Positions 1 through 12,722 are shown, numbered from the stretch's first letter. The stretch: DNA of 64,000 bases from Chloroflexota bacterium (GCA_016191395.1 JACPOS010000006.1:1-64000), one strand, 5' to 3'. A program made the numbers and translations. The notes: generated by a model not told the origin, from the sequence alone.

Positions 1-2
1 AG

Positions 3-107
3 GTTGCCCTGCACCGCTTCGTCCGCTACTACAACGACGAGCGCCCGCATCTCGGGCTCGGCGGTCAGACGCCTCGGCAGCGGTTGGTGGTCAAGTTGGC
101 CGCCTGA
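3..107 (+). mobile_element. C-terminal end of an IS3/IS481-type DDE transposase (rve), truncated by the window edge
   Basis: Frame 3 reads VALHRFVRYYNDERPHLGLGGQTPRQRLVVKLAA*, the classic C-terminal YYN-ERPH-LGG-TP-R motif of IS481-like transposases. Confidence 0.85.
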
Positions 108-157
108 CCGTCACCAACGTCTTGGGGGACTACACCTAGCCTCAGGTCAGTCCCGGG

Positions 158-2143
<1,986 letters not shown>

Positions 2144-2296
2144 TGCGCCTCGCTGTTCGCTGTCGTGGTCGACTGGGAACCCATTGTGCCGCTCCGGGCG
2201 GCTCCCAGTGTCATGCGATCCTCAGGCAGCCTACCCAACATCCCCGGCACGGTTGCGCGCCCCGGAGCCGGCCGGTTGCCCGGGAGATCTCCATTC

Positions 2297-2515
2297 ATGG
2301 TCCGATCTCGCGCGTTGCCGACCTGCGCCGCGCTGCTCATCGCGTTGGTGCTCGCCGGCTGTGCCGGGAGCCAGTCGACCGCGACACGCTCGGCCACCAT
2401 GGCCACGCTGCCCGGTGGTCCCACGCTCACGACGCAGATGTACTTCCCGGGCGTTACCGCGAACGATGGCGACGGCTACCTCGGCGCGCATACGTTCGTC
2501 CTGGCCACGGCCTGA
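2297..2515 (+). CDS. small predicted lipoprotein, unknown function
   Basis: MVRSRALPTCAALLIALVLAGCAGS: signal peptide plus LAGC lipobox; 72 aa. Confidence 0.5.
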   Translation: MVRSRALPTCAALLIALVLAGCAGSQSTATRSATMATLPGGPTLTTQMYFPGVTANDGDGYLGAHTFVLATA

Positions 2516-2552
2516 GGCCGGGCGCCGACGCGCTCGCCTGTATCCTCGCTGC

Positions 2553-3119
2553 ATGCGCGTGACGGTCAGCCCCGATCAGATCCGGGCCGCCTTCGAGGCG
2601 GTGAAGGACGACCCCTCGTTCGACGAGAGCCGCGGCCTCTGGGAGCGCGGCCGGCCCCCGGTGGAGATGCTCCAGGCGATGTGCCTCCGGCCGGAGATCC
2701 TGCAGGCGTTCGCGGGATTCGGGCACAGCGTCTATCCGGGCGGGATCCTCGAGCGGCGGGTGAAGGAGCTCGTGATCATCACGGCGTCCCGGACGAACGA
2801 CTGCCAGTTCTGCACGAACTCGCACTGCGATCTCGTGGACATCGCCGACATCGTGGACGAGCCGCTCGTCGTCATCGACCACCCGGAGGATCTCGTCGCG
2901 CGCGAGCGGATCGCCATCGCCTACACGCGCGCCGCCATGCACGACTCCAACTCCATCCCTGCGACGCTCGCCCGCGAGCTGCACGAGCACTTCACCGATC
3001 CGGAGCTGGTGGAGCTGAGCTTCCTGATCGGCTACATCAACATGCTCAACCTGTTCAACAACCTGCTCCAGGTCCGGTACAACGGGGAGTACAGCCTCCT
3101 TCGGCCGGTCGCCGGCTGA
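2553..3119 (+). CDS. carboxymuconolactone decarboxylase/AhpD-like family protein
   Basis: 188 aa with [26 protein letters not shown] (CxxC of the AhpD fold). Confidence 0.88.
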   Translation: MRVTVSPDQIRAAFEAVKDDPSFDESRGLWERGRPPVEMLQAMCLRPEILQAFAGFGHSVYPGGILERRVKELVIITASRTNDCQFCTNSHCDLVDIADIVDEPLVVIDHPEDLVARERIAIAYTRAAMHDSNSIPATLARELHEHFTDPELVELSFLIGYINMLNLFNNLLQVRYNGEYSLLRPVAG

Positions 3120-3123
3120 CCGC

Positions 3124-4161
3124 ATGCGGGCGGTGACGTTCGCGGCGTTCGGTGGACCGATTGCCGTCAAGGACGTGCCGCCGCCCCAGGTCGCGCGAGA
3201 CGGCGCGGTCATCCGCGTCGAGGCGACCGGCCTGTGCCGCTCGGACTGGCACGGCTGGGTGGGCCATGACCCGGACATCGCGCTCCCCCACGTGCCGGGC
3301 CACGAGTTCGCCGGCACGATCGAGGCCGTGGGCGCGGACGTCGCGAAGTGGAAGCCCGGGGATCGCGTGACCGTGCCCTTCGTGTGCGCGTGCGGTGAGT
3401 GCCCGCGCTGCCTTGCCGGCGACCACCAGGTCTGCGACGACCAGTACCAGCCGGGCTTCAGCGGCTGGGGCTCGTTCGCCGAGCTCGTCGCGATCCGCCG
3501 TGCCGACCTCAACGTCGTGCGCCTCCCCGACTCGATGGACTTCGTGACCGCCGCGAGCCTCGGCTGCCGATTCGCGACGTCCTACCGGGCGGTGATGGCC
3601 CAGGGCCGCGTCCGGGCCGGCGAGTGGGTGGCGGTCCATGGCTGCGGGGGCGTGGGCCTGTCCGCGATCCAGATCGCGCTCGCGGCGGGCGCCCGGGTCG
3701 TCGCCATCGATGTCTCCCGGGCGGCACTCGACGCTGCGGTCGCGCTCGGAGCGGAGGTCGCCATCGACGCGCATTCCGCATCAGTCGCCGGCGCGGTCGT
3801 TGCGGCGACCGACGGCGGCGCCCACCTCTCGATCGACGCCCTCGGCAGCGTGGAGACGTGCCTCGCGTCCATCGGTGGGCTCAGGAAGCGTGGGCGGCAC
3901 GTCCAGGTGGGCCTCATGGTCGCGGACGCGGCGACCCCGCCCATCCCGATGGACCGGGTGGTGGCGCGCGAGCTGGAGATCCTGGGCAGCCACGGCATGG
4001 CAGCCCACGACTACCCCGAGATGCTCGCCCGCGTCGCCGACGGGCGGCTTCGTCCGGAGCGCCTCGTCGGTCGCACGATCAGCCTCGATGCCGTCCCGGC
4101 CGCGCTCGTCGCGATGGGCGGTCCGGCCAACGCAGCCGGGATGACGATCATCCGGCCCTGA
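3124..4161 (+). CDS. zinc-dependent alcohol dehydrogenase (MDR superfamily)
   Basis: 345 aa; [12 protein letters not shown], CxxCxxxxxxxC zinc site, [13 protein letters not shown] Rossmann motif. Confidence 0.93.
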   Translation: MRAVTFAAFGGPIAVKDVPPPQVARDGAVIRVEATGLCRSDWHGWVGHDPDIALPHVPGHEFAGTIEAVGADVAKWKPGDRVTVPFVCACGECPRCLAGDHQVCDDQYQPGFSGWGSFAELVAIRRADLNVVRLPDSMDFVTAASLGCRFATSYRAVMAQGRVRAGEWVAVHGCGGVGLSAIQIALAAGARVVAIDVSRAALDAAVALGAEVAIDAHSASVAGAVVAATDGGAHLSIDALGSVETCLASIGGLRKRGRHVQVGLMVADAATPPIPMDRVVARELEILGSHGMAAHDYPEMLARVADGRLRPERLVGRTISLDAVPAALVAMGGPANAAGMTIIRP

Positions 4162-4424
4162 CCGAAGACCGCCGGGCGTGGGAATGGAGGGCCGTGTCGG
4201 GCCGCAATTTCGAGCGCCGAATGGGCCAACAGATCGGGCCGGTCGTCGGCGAGGGCCTGCCATGGGCGCGGGCCTGCCATGGGCAAGTGCCTGCATGGGG
4301 AAGCAGTCGACGACGATCGCGCGGCGATCCGATGCATGTCCGGGCATCGCAACGATGGTCCGCGGGCGGGCGCCGCGGACAGGTGGTTGCGTCCCTCCGG
4401 CCCCGACCGTACGCTCCCCGTCCC

Positions 4425-5498
4425 ATGACGACCCCCGCACCGGCCAAGCTGATCCGCGTGGCCTGCCTGGCGGCGACGCTGGCCATCCTCGCATCGCTGC
4501 TCGTGCGGCCGGCGCTTGGAAGCGCGGCGCGCGCGATGGGGCCCCTCCCGGCGTGCCGCTACGACGACGTCCTGACGACCCCGCGGACGTACGCCGACTG
4601 GTCGACCACGCTCGTCGACACCATCCTCCGCGTCCCGAAGGGTTACGTTCCGCCGGACCTGGTGTCGACGTCGGAGGCCGGGATCACGGGTGGGGGCAAG
4701 GTCCGCGCGGTGACGATCGACGATCTACGCGCCGTGACCCTGGCCGCGGCCGCAGCCGGCAACGGGGTCGGCGTCGAGAGCGCGTATCGCTCGTATGAAT
4801 CGCAGCAGAGCGTCTTCGACAGCTGGGTCAAGCAGCTCGGCTATGCGCGCGCCGTGCAGGTGTCGGCGCGCCCCGGGCACTCGGAGCACCAGCTGGGCGT
4901 GGCGATCGACTTCCGGAGCGAGCCGGGCGGCCCGCCCTTCACCGGGACGTGGGCCACGACACCGACCGGCAAGTGGATGAACGAGAACGCATGGAAGTAC
5001 GGGTTCGTTCTGAGCTACCCGAAGGACACGATAGCCCTCACCTGCTACGACTACGAGTCGTGGCACTTCCGGTACGTGGGCAGGGATCTTGCGGCGATGA
5101 TCCACGCATCCGGGTTGACGCAGCGCGAATACCTCTGGGCGAATTTCACGACAACCATCGTGCCGCCGCCTCTCCTGCCGACGGGGGCGCCGAGCAGGAC
5201 GACAGCGCCGACGAAGGCGCCGACGCCGGCCCCCACCGCGTCCACCGTGCCCTCCCCAAACCCGAGCGCAGAGGCCATGCCGTCGCCATCTGCAACGGCG
5301 GCTCCGCCAGACCGGCCGATCCCCACGGCCGTGCCCACACCGGCTACGACGGGCACGACACCGCCCGGCGACGGCCAGCTGATCGACGGCCAGGCGCCCG
5401 ATCTGGCCGGCTTCCTGGTCCTGGGGCTGGCCACGGCCCTGGTCGCCGGTGTGGCGCTCGCCGGTCCCCGGCTCGTAAGCCGGCAACGCCGGACATGA
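4425..5498 (+). CDS. M15 family D-alanyl-D-alanine carboxypeptidase (VanY-like), secreted, Pro/Thr-rich tail and C-terminal TM
   Basis: SAYRSYESQ, PGHSEHQLGVAIDF, ESWHFRYVG motifs; N-terminal signal, C-terminal TM. Confidence 0.92.
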   Translation: MTTPAPAKLIRVACLAATLAILASLLVRPALGSAARAMGPLPACRYDDVLTTPRTYADWSTTLVDTILRVPKGYVPPDLVSTSEAGITGGGKVRAVTIDDLRAVTLAAAAAGNGVGVESAYRSYESQQSVFDSWVKQLGYARAVQVSARPGHSEHQLGVAIDFRSEPGGPPFTGTWATTPTGKWMNENAWKYGFVLSYPKDTIALTCYDYESWHFRYVGRDLAAMIHASGLTQREYLWANFTTTIVPPPLLPTGAPSRTTAPTKAPTPAPTASTVPSPNPSAEAMPSPSATAAPPDRPIPTAVPTPATTGTTPPGDGQLIDGQAPDLAGFLVLGLATALVAGVALAGPRLVSRQRRT

Positions 5499-5511
5499 CG
5501 CGGGCAACCGC

Positions 5512-6195
5512 GTGACGAACGTCCTCGCCCTCGTGCCGGCCCACAACGAGGCTTCGCGCATCGCGCCCGTGATCCTTGGCGCCATCGGGCACGTGCCGGT
5601 CCTCGTCGTGGACGACGGGTCGACCGATGACACTGCCGGCGTCGCGGAGCGTGCGGGGGCCCGCGTGATCCGGCAGTCACCGAACCAGGGCAAGGGGGCC
5701 GCACTGCGCACCGGGTTTGGGGCGGCGCTCGAAGATGGCGCCGAGACGGTGATCACCCTCGATGGCGACGGCCAGCACGACCCGGCGGAGATCCCCGCGT
5801 TCCTCGCCGCCGAGCCGGCCGAGCTGATCGTCGGGCGGCGCGACTTCCGGCACATGCCCCCGGTGCGGCGGCTCTCGAACTGGCTCGGCACCCTGGCCCT
5901 CTCGACGGCGCTGGGCCGGTGGATCCCCGACAACCAGTCCGGCTACCGACTGGTCGGGCGGCGGCTCATGGCGGCAACCCTGCACAGCCGCGAGGCGGGC
6001 TTCGCGTTCGAGGTGGAGATGATCGCCATCTGCCTCCGGGAAGGCTGGGCGATCCGCTGGGTGCCGGTCCGGACGATCTACGGTGACGAGACGAGCCACA
6101 TCCGGCCGCTCCGGCACCTGCGCGAGTTCCTCGCGGTCACGGGCCGCGCACGGCGGATCGCCCGCGGCGGGCCGACGGAGACGGTCAGCGAATGA
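5512..6195 (+). CDS. glycosyltransferase family 2 (polyprenyl-phosphate sugar transferase-like)
   Basis: VPAHNEASRI, VVDDGSTDDT, TLDGDGQHDP. Confidence 0.93.
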   Translation: MTNVLALVPAHNEASRIAPVILGAIGHVPVLVVDDGSTDDTAGVAERAGARVIRQSPNQGKGAALRTGFGAALEDGAETVITLDGDGQHDPAEIPAFLAAEPAELIVGRRDFRHMPPVRRLSNWLGTLALSTALGRWIPDNQSGYRLVGRRLMAATLHSREAGFAFEVEMIAICLREGWAIRWVPVRTIYGDETSHIRPLRHLREFLAVTGRARRIARGGPTETVSE

Positions 6196-8602
6196 CGCCG
6201 AACGCGTCGATGTCCACCCGGACCCGCGCTCCGACGGAGACGACCTTGATCGTGTGCGTCCCGACCGAAGACCACGTCCTCGAGAACGCCACGAACCGGT
6301 ACGTGAACGTCGGGGCGTACAGGTCGACCGTGGCCGCCAGGACCCCATCGATCCAGATCTGGGCAACGCCCCTGCTGGCACCCTTGGTGGTGACGAACGA
6401 CAGGCTGCGCGCCGTCGTCGTGTACGTGGCAGAGGCGCCGGTGGCACGAAGGTACCGCTCTGTCCCGCCGGAGTAGCTGCTGTACGTGGTCGTCGTCGAC
6501 GAGCCCGAGAAGCGCACCGCGGTGCTGGACTGCTGGGTGAGGGCCGGATACAGGGTCGGGCCTACCGTCCAGGCCCCGAGATTGCCCGCATTGTCACGAG
6601 CGCGAACCTCGAAGCGATAGGTGTGGCCGGGCGCCATCGTGCGCGCCACGGACGTGGCAGTGATGCCGCTGTAGACGACCTCGAATGCCGCGCCGTCGTA
6701 GCTCCGGGCGAGGTCATAGCTCTGGATTCCGGCCGGGCCCACGTCGGTTCCGGACCAGGTCACGGTGATTGGAACTGCGCTGCCGCTGAGCGAGGCACCG
6801 GACCGGAGGCTGACCACCGGCGCTGACGTTGTCGGAGCCGAGCGGTCGATCACCTCGTTGATTACATTCGACCCGGCGCCAGGGTTGCCCGCAAGGTCGA
6901 TGAGCGTGCCATTGCCGACCTGGACGGTCAGGGTCCCGCTCGCCGGCGCGAGGTTGTCGACAGTGAAGTTGTAGTTGGCGCCCTGGCCGTATATCAGCTC
7001 CACCGTCCATGGCGTCGCGGCGTTGGAGGTGCCACCGAGCACGATGTCCGTCCGCTCGAAGCCGGTCACCGGCTCGTTGAACTGGACGGAGATCCCGAAG
7101 CTCGTGCCGACCGGCTCGCCACGCGTGGGGACGGCGTACAGGACCGCGACCGGCGGGTCCGTCTCGGCGGCAAAGCCCACGGTCGCCGGGACGGCGGCAG
7201 GTGGTCCCGTGTGCGCGGCGTAGTCCGTGACCGCGTTGGCGGCGAGGGTCAGGATCACGGAGCCATCAGGTGGTCCGCCGCCGCCTGCGTCGGCGACCAC
7301 GGTCACCGTGTACGCGGATGCCTTGCCGACGACGCCCTGGACGGTCCAGCCCGGCGACGTGCCGGTGACGACGAAGTCCTCGGGGGTCAGGCCGGTAACG
7401 GGCTCGCTGAAGATCAGCCCGAACCGCAGCGTGCGCGCCCCGGTCGGGTTGGGCACCATCGGTTTCAGGCCCAGGACGCTCGGCGGGGTCTGGTCCACCG
7501 CGGAGCCAGTTGTCGCGGCAATGCGGTTGGCCACGTCCTGCCGGAGCGTCGGGAAGGTGTCGTAGAACAGCTGCCCGGGGTCGGCAGTCTGGTTCACGTC
7601 CCGATGGGCGGATATGTTGTAGAGCCACTTGGTGGTGCCGGAGATCGGATTGACGTAGGTCGACGCGCCCTTCGGATCCAGGCCATGACGCTCGGCCTTC
7701 CAGGCGAGCAGGTTCACGAGGGTCGCCCTCGCGGCAGCCGTCGGCATCACGCTCGTGAAGTTGCCGAGCAGGGCGATGCCGACTGTCGCATCGTTGAATT
7801 GCATCGCGTGGGCGCCGCGAACGACGTTGCCCGCGAGATCCTCTTCCGTCGGGTTCACCGCGGGCGTGGAGATCCACGCGCGGCGCCCCTCGTAGACGCG
7901 GCCCTGCGCATCGATCAGGTAGTTGTATCCGATGTCCCCGTACCCGCGCAGCACGGCGTGGTCGTAGTAGATCGCCCGGATGGTCGCGGCGGGGTTCGGG
8001 TCGTTGTTCGCGCCGGCCGTGTGGTGGACGATCAGCTTCTGGACGGGACTGAAGCTGGGCGCGAAGCGCATGTAGCCGCCAGCATTCGTCGCGTACGACT
8101 CGTTCGCGCCCCACGCGGCGCGAGTGATGACAGCCGGTTGGCCGACCGCCGCGCTCACGACGCCGCTCTGATCGATGCCCTTCGATGCGTTCGTGTCCAT
8201 GGCGACGAGCTTCATGTCCGCGATGGGCCGATCCGTCGTGACGCGCGCCCACCGGGCGCCGTCCGCCCAGATCACCTCGCTGTAGTTCTTGTCGCCGTCC
8301 TCGCCGGACCCATCGGCAAGCCCAGCGGAGATCTCGTCGCCCAGGCGGTCCGGGGACTTTCCGAGCGCGATCGTGATCTGCGCATCCGGCACCCCCGTCC
8401 AGTGGAGCACGACGTGCGAAGCGGCGATCGGCAGCCGCACGAGAAGCTGGCGATCGACGCTGATGGCCACGGCCCGGCTGACGACGTCGACGCCGTTGCC
8501 CGGCAGTGCCGCGCGCAGGACGGGCAGGCCGGCGACGACGAGGATCGCGATCGCGATGCTCACCGCGAGCGGGGCGGCGAGGGGCCGGCGGGCAAGTCGC
8601 AT
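6185..8602 (-). CDS. N-acetylmuramoyl-L-alanine amidase/PGRP-domain secreted protein with Ig-like repeats
   Basis: 805 aa; ITRAAWGANES, LIVHHTAGAN, GDIGYNYLIDAQGRVYEGR, NISAHRDVN; repeated FSEPVTG/FNEPVTG Ig-like modules. Confidence 0.9.
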   Translation of the reverse strand: MRLARRPLAAPLAVSIAIAILVVAGLPVLRAALPGNGVDVVSRAVAISVDRQLLVRLPIAASHVVLHWTGVPDAQITIALGKSPDRLGDEISAGLADGSGEDGDKNYSEVIWADGARWARVTTDRPIADMKLVAMDTNASKGIDQSGVVSAAVGQPAVITRAAWGANESYATNAGGYMRFAPSFSPVQKLIVHHTAGANNDPNPAATIRAIYYDHAVLRGYGDIGYNYLIDAQGRVYEGRRAWISTPAVNPTEEDLAGNVVRGAHAMQFNDATVGIALLGNFTSVMPTAAARATLVNLLAWKAERHGLDPKGASTYVNPISGTTKWLYNISAHRDVNQTADPGQLFYDTFPTLRQDVANRIAATTGSAVDQTPPSVLGLKPMVPNPTGARTLRFGLIFSEPVTGLTPEDFVVTGTSPGWTVQGVVGKASAYTVTVVADAGGGGPPDGSVILTLAANAVTDYAAHTGPPAAVPATVGFAAETDPPVAVLYAVPTRGEPVGTSFGISVQFNEPVTGFERTDIVLGGTSNAATPWTVELIYGQGANYNFTVDNLAPASGTLTVQVGNGTLIDLAGNPGAGSNVINEVIDRSAPTTSAPVVSLRSGASLSGSAVPITVTWSGTDVGPAGIQSYDLARSYDGAAFEVVYSGITATSVARTMAPGHTYRFEVRARDNAGNLGAWTVGPTLYPALTQQSSTAVRFSGSSTTTTYSSYSGGTERYLRATGASATYTTTARSLSFVTTKGASRGVAQIWIDGVLAATVDLYAPTFTYRFVAFSRTWSSVGTHTIKVVSVGARVRVDIDAFGVIR

Positions 8603-8727
8603 GGTCTAAGGCCTCGCGCAGGGTAGCCACGGCGCTCGTCCGCGGCCGGACAAGCCTACGCCCACTCGACCCTCATCGCACTAGGCAAGCTGACCCACGC
8701 CGCGTGGGACTTCCGGGTGGAGCGACC

Positions 8728-9750
8728 TCAGCCGGCGGCGAGGCTCGTCGAGGCGCTGGGGATGCCCAGCCTGAGGTTCGGCAGCACCTCGCGCCCGAAC
8801 ACGTCGATGAACTCGCGCTGGTTGCGGCCCACGTTGTGGAGGTGGATCTCGTCGAAGCCCATGTCCACGTAGTGCTGGATGTGCTCCGCGTGCTTCGCCA
8901 GGTCGGAGGAGATCAGGACACGGTTCCGGAAGTCCTCCGGCCGGACCAGCTTCGCCATCGCCGCGAAGTCCTCGGGGTTCCGCACGTCCTGCTTCGGGAA
9001 CGGCATGCCACCGTTCGGCCACTCCGTCATCGCATTGCGCAGCGCCTCCTCCTCGCTGGGCGCCCAGCTGAGGTGGAGCTGGAGGAGCTTGGGGATCTTC
9101 AGCTTGCCCACCTCGGCGCAGCCCTCGTCGCAGGCCAGCCACAGGAGCTTGACCTTCTCGTCCGCCGCGCCGACGGTGATCATCCCCTGGGCGAACTTGC
9201 CGGTCTTCTTCGCGTTGATGGGGCCGGAGGTCGCGACGTAGATCGGGACGGGCTCTTCGGGGCGCGTGTACAGCTTCGCGCTCTCCAGGGTGAAGTGCGG
9301 GCCGCGGTGCTTCACCACCTTGCCGCGGAACAGCTTGTCGATGACTTCGATCGCCTCGAACATCATCGCCGAGCGGACGCCGATCTCCGGCCACTCGCCG
9401 CCGACGACATGCTCGTTGAGCGCCTCGCCGGCGCCCAGGCCCAGCCAGAAGCGCCCGGGGAACATCGCACCGAGCGTGGCCGCAGCGTGGGCGATCACCG
9501 CGGGGTGATAGCGGAAGCCCGGGCAGGTGACGGCCGCGCCGAAGCGCAGCGAGGTCCGCAGCCCGAGCGCGCCCATGAACGACCACGCGAAGCCGCTCTG
9601 GCCCTGCTGCGGCGTCCACGGGTGGAAGTGCTCCGAGACCATGAACCCGGCGAGGAAGCCGGCTCCCTCCGCCTGCTCGCACCAGTCCAGCAGGTCGTTG
9701 GGGTGGAACTGCTCCATCGAAGCCGCGTAGCCGATCGTTGCCATCGGCAC
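8728..9750 (-). CDS. LLM-class F420-dependent oxidoreductase (G6PDH-related)
   Basis: MPMATIGYAASMEQF..., ISSDLAKHAEHIQHYVDMGFDEIHLHNVGRNQ. Confidence 0.88.
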   Translation of the reverse strand: MPMATIGYAASMEQFHPNDLLDWCEQAEGAGFLAGFMVSEHFHPWTPQQGQSGFAWSFMGALGLRTSLRFGAAVTCPGFRYHPAVIAHAAATLGAMFPGRFWLGLGAGEALNEHVVGGEWPEIGVRSAMMFEAIEVIDKLFRGKVVKHRGPHFTLESAKLYTRPEEPVPIYVATSGPINAKKTGKFAQGMITVGAADEKVKLLWLACDEGCAEVGKLKIPKLLQLHLSWAPSEEEALRNAMTEWPNGGMPFPKQDVRNPEDFAAMAKLVRPEDFRNRVLISSDLAKHAEHIQHYVDMGFDEIHLHNVGRNQREFIDVFGREVLPNLRLGIPSASTSLAAG

Positions 9751-9791
9751 ATGGTACGAGCCGGGGCTCCAGCGCCGTACGATGGTGGTCC

Positions 9792-11201
9792 ATGGACCTG
9801 GAGCTGTTCGTCACGCCCGGCCTCGGGGACGCCTCGTACCTGCTCGCGAGCGGCCGTGATGCGGTCCTCGTGGATCCACAGCGCGACGCCTGGCGGTTCC
9901 TCGAGGTCGCCGAGGAGCACGGCTGGCGCATCCGCCACGTCCTCGAGACGCACGTCCACAACGACTACCTCTCTGGCGCGCTGGAGACGCAGGCGGCGAC
10001 GGGCGCCGAGATCGCGGCGCCCGCGCGTGGCGGCTACGAGTTCCGGCACCGCGCCATGGACGAGGGCGACGCAATCGAGATCGGCAGCCTCCGGCTCACG
10101 GCCTGGGCGACGCCGGGCCACACGCCCGAGCACCTCGCGTGGGCGGTGGAGGACCTTGGCTCCTCGGATCCGCTCGCCTCGGCCACCCCGGACGCCGTGT
10201 TCACGGGCGGGAGCCTCATCGTGGGCTCGGCTGGGCGGACGGACCTGCTGGGGCCGGCCCTGACCGACGCGCTCACCGCCGACCAGCAGGGGAGCCTGCG
10301 CCGCCTCGCGGAGCTGCCGGACGGGGTGGAGATCCTGCCGACGCACGGCGCGGGCAGCTTCTGCAGCGCCGGCCCGGGATCAGCGCGCCGGGTCACGAGC
10401 ATCGGCGCGGAGCGGTTCGCAAACCCCACGTTCGCGCTCGCCGGCGCCGCGCCCGACGCATTCCGGGCACAGGCACTTGGCGATCTCGGGCGGTTCCCCG
10501 CCTACTACGCGCACATGGCGGGGCTGAATCGACGGGGCCCGCGCGTCCTGGGGCGCCTGATCCTGCCGCCGGCCCTGGCCCCGGCGGCCTTCGAGGCCGC
10601 GGCCGCGGGCGGCCGAACGATCGTGGACGCGCGCGACCGCGAGGCCTTCGCGGGGGGTCACATCCCGGGCTCGCTGAACATCGAGCTCGACGGCACGTTC
10701 GCCGGGTACGTCGGCTGGCTGGTGCCGTTTGCCGCGCCCGTGCTGTTCGTCCTGCCGGACGGCGCGCCCGACGCCCTCGCCCAGGCGACGACCGAGCTGC
10801 TGCGCATCGGCTACGAGTGGGTGCCGGGCTGGCTCCAGGGCGGCGTGGCGGCGTGGGCGGAATCCGGGCGCCCGCTCGCCAGCTACGACACCACGACGAT
10901 GCGGGCCGTCCACGACGAGCGCGCTGGCGGCACCGACCCGGGGATCCTCCTCGACGTCCGCCAGCCCATCGAGTGGGCAAACGATGGCGTCATCCCCGGG
11001 GCGGAGCGGATCTTCGTGGCAGACCTGCCGGCCCGGATCGCCGAGCTGCCTGCCGGCAGCCGAGTCACCGTGTTCTGCAAGTCCGGCTCCCGTGCGGCGA
11101 TCGCCGCGAGCCTCCTCGACGGCGCCGGCGTGGACGTGCGCCTCGTGCCCTCCGGCGGCGCCGCTCGCTGGCCGGACCCCCTGGAGATGCTCGCACCCTG
11201 A
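9792..11201 (+). CDS. MBL-fold hydrolase fused to two rhodanese domains (persulfide dioxygenase/CstB-like)
   Basis: LETHVHNDYLSG, TPGHTPEH; rhodanese DARDREAFAGGHIPGSLNIELD and C-terminal VTVFCKSGSRAAIAAS active Cys loop. Confidence 0.9.
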   Translation: MDLELFVTPGLGDASYLLASGRDAVLVDPQRDAWRFLEVAEEHGWRIRHVLETHVHNDYLSGALETQAATGAEIAAPARGGYEFRHRAMDEGDAIEIGSLRLTAWATPGHTPEHLAWAVEDLGSSDPLASATPDAVFTGGSLIVGSAGRTDLLGPALTDALTADQQGSLRRLAELPDGVEILPTHGAGSFCSAGPGSARRVTSIGAERFANPTFALAGAAPDAFRAQALGDLGRFPAYYAHMAGLNRRGPRVLGRLILPPALAPAAFEAAAAGGRTIVDARDREAFAGGHIPGSLNIELDGTFAGYVGWLVPFAAPVLFVLPDGAPDALAQATTELLRIGYEWVPGWLQGGVAAWAESGRPLASYDTTTMRAVHDERAGGTDPGILLDVRQPIEWANDGVIPGAERIFVADLPARIAELPAGSRVTVFCKSGSRAAIAASLLDGAGVDVRLVPSGGAARWPDPLEMLAP

Positions 11202-11965
11202 TGCGCGACGGGCCGCACATCGTTCGGGGGCCCGATTGGTGGCTCAGGCTCAACGTCGCGTGGTGGCACCTCACGATCGGGCCGGAGTACCCGCCGAATG
11301 AGACGGACCTGCGCGACTCGACCGTGTTCGGGCTGGAGTTGCCCCGCCGTGCCTCGGTCGCCGTCCTCGCGACGATCGCGCTGATCCTGTTGGACCAGGC
11401 GCGGGCCCTGGTGCCGCTGTTCCCGGCCGATGGCATCGCCGGGCTGACGCCGATCACGCTCCAGCGCTTCGTGCTGTTCCTCGTCGCGCCGCTCGCGATC
11501 GTGCTCGTGGGCTTCCGCGACGACCCACGCAGGTACGCGCTCCGGCTCGGCAACTGGCGCTGGGGCCTGGGCCTGCTCGTCGCCGGCCTCGTGGTCATGA
11601 CCCCGATCATCGTCGCGCTCGCCGGCCTCGAATCGTTCCGTGCGTTCTACGGCGGCGCGACCGCGCCGCTCGGCACGCGGCTCGCCAACAACCTCGTGGA
11701 GCTCATTCCGGCGGAGTTCCTGTTGCGCGGGTTCCTGATGTTCGCGCTGTGGCGGCGGGTAGGGCCGCTCGGTCTCGTGCTGTCACTGGTCCCGTTCGTG
11801 CTGACGCACCTGGGCAAACCGGACGTGGAGCTGTGGTCCACGTTCGTCGGCGGGGCGATCTTCGCCTGGCTGGACTGGCGGACCGGGTCCATCCTGTGGA
11901 GCGCCCTCGGGCACGTGTACGTGTTGACGCTCATGCTCGTGGCCGTCGGCGGCGCGACGCCCTGA
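11201..11965 (+). CDS. CPBP-like intramembrane metalloprotease family membrane protein
   Basis: Multiple TM; ELIPAEFLLRGFLMFAL motif; start overlaps previous stop (TGATG). Confidence 0.72.
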   Translation: MRDGPHIVRGPDWWLRLNVAWWHLTIGPEYPPNETDLRDSTVFGLELPRRASVAVLATIALILLDQARALVPLFPADGIAGLTPITLQRFVLFLVAPLAIVLVGFRDDPRRYALRLGNWRWGLGLLVAGLVVMTPIIVALAGLESFRAFYGGATAPLGTRLANNLVELIPAEFLLRGFLMFALWRRVGPLGLVLSLVPFVLTHLGKPDVELWSTFVGGAIFAWLDWRTGSILWSALGHVYVLTLMLVAVGGATP

Positions 11966-12236
11966 GCGCGGGCGTGTATCCAACGCACGATTTCTGGCGC
12001 CCTGTGCATCGGATGCACATTGACGACCGTGGACCCCAGGCCGAGGTCGTCACGGTGCATCTGGCGCTCACCATGGACGTGATTCCGTGCGTGTCGCGTG
12101 GCGAGGTGCCTTGAACGCACCTTGGGACCCGGAACGACGGGGTCTGCGGCGTCGGGTGCGTCAGGAATGTGCGCCCAACGCACGACGACGTTGTGACGCG
12201 CGCAATCGAGCCCTCGACTGACCGCGCTCCGGCGTG

Positions 12237-12722
12237 CTAGGCGGCGGGCCCGGCGGGAGCGCCCCAGCGACGGATCTCGGCGTCGATATCGAGCGGCGCG
12301 ATCCCGGCCGATTTCCCCTCGTCGACCCACGCCTCCCGGGGCACGCGCCACATGATCTCGAACTCGTTGCCGTCCGGATCCGCGCCGTACAGCGACTTGG
12401 AGACGCCGTGGTCGCTCGCGCCGCCCAGGGCGCCGGCCGCGGAGAGCTCCCGGGCCGCGGTCGCAAGGTCCTCGATGGTCGGGACCTCCCAGGCGAGGTG
12501 GTACAGGCCGGTCGAGCCGCGCGGGGCGCGCGGGGCATTGGGACCGACCGAGAACAGGCCAAGGTCGTGGTGGTTGTCCCCGCCACCGGCACGCATGAAG
12601 ACGGCGCGGCCACCGAGGTTGTCCACGACCTCGAATCCGAAGAGCCGGGCGTAGAACTCCGCCGCGACCTGGGCATCGCGGACGTAGAGGACGGCATGGT
12701 TGAGCTTGGCGACGGGGATCAT
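12237..12722 (-). CDS. VOC family (glyoxalase/dioxygenase-like) protein
   Basis: KLNHAVLYVRDAQVAAEFYARLFGFEVV ... YGADPDGNEFEIMW. Confidence 0.92.
   Translation of the reverse strand: MIPVAKLNHAVLYVRDAQVAAEFYARLFGFEVVDNLGGRAVFMRAGGGDNHHDLGLFSVGPNAPRAPRGSTGLYHLAWEVPTIEDLATAARELSAAGALGGASDHGVSKSLYGADPDGNEFEIMWRVPREAWVDEGKSAGIAPLDIDAEIRRWGAPAGPAA

Noticed and set aside
4258-4305. Repeated GGGCCTGCCATGGGC words before the VanY-like gene
   Set aside because: Only two to three short imperfect units with no array periodicity; not a CRISPR or clear regulatory repeat.
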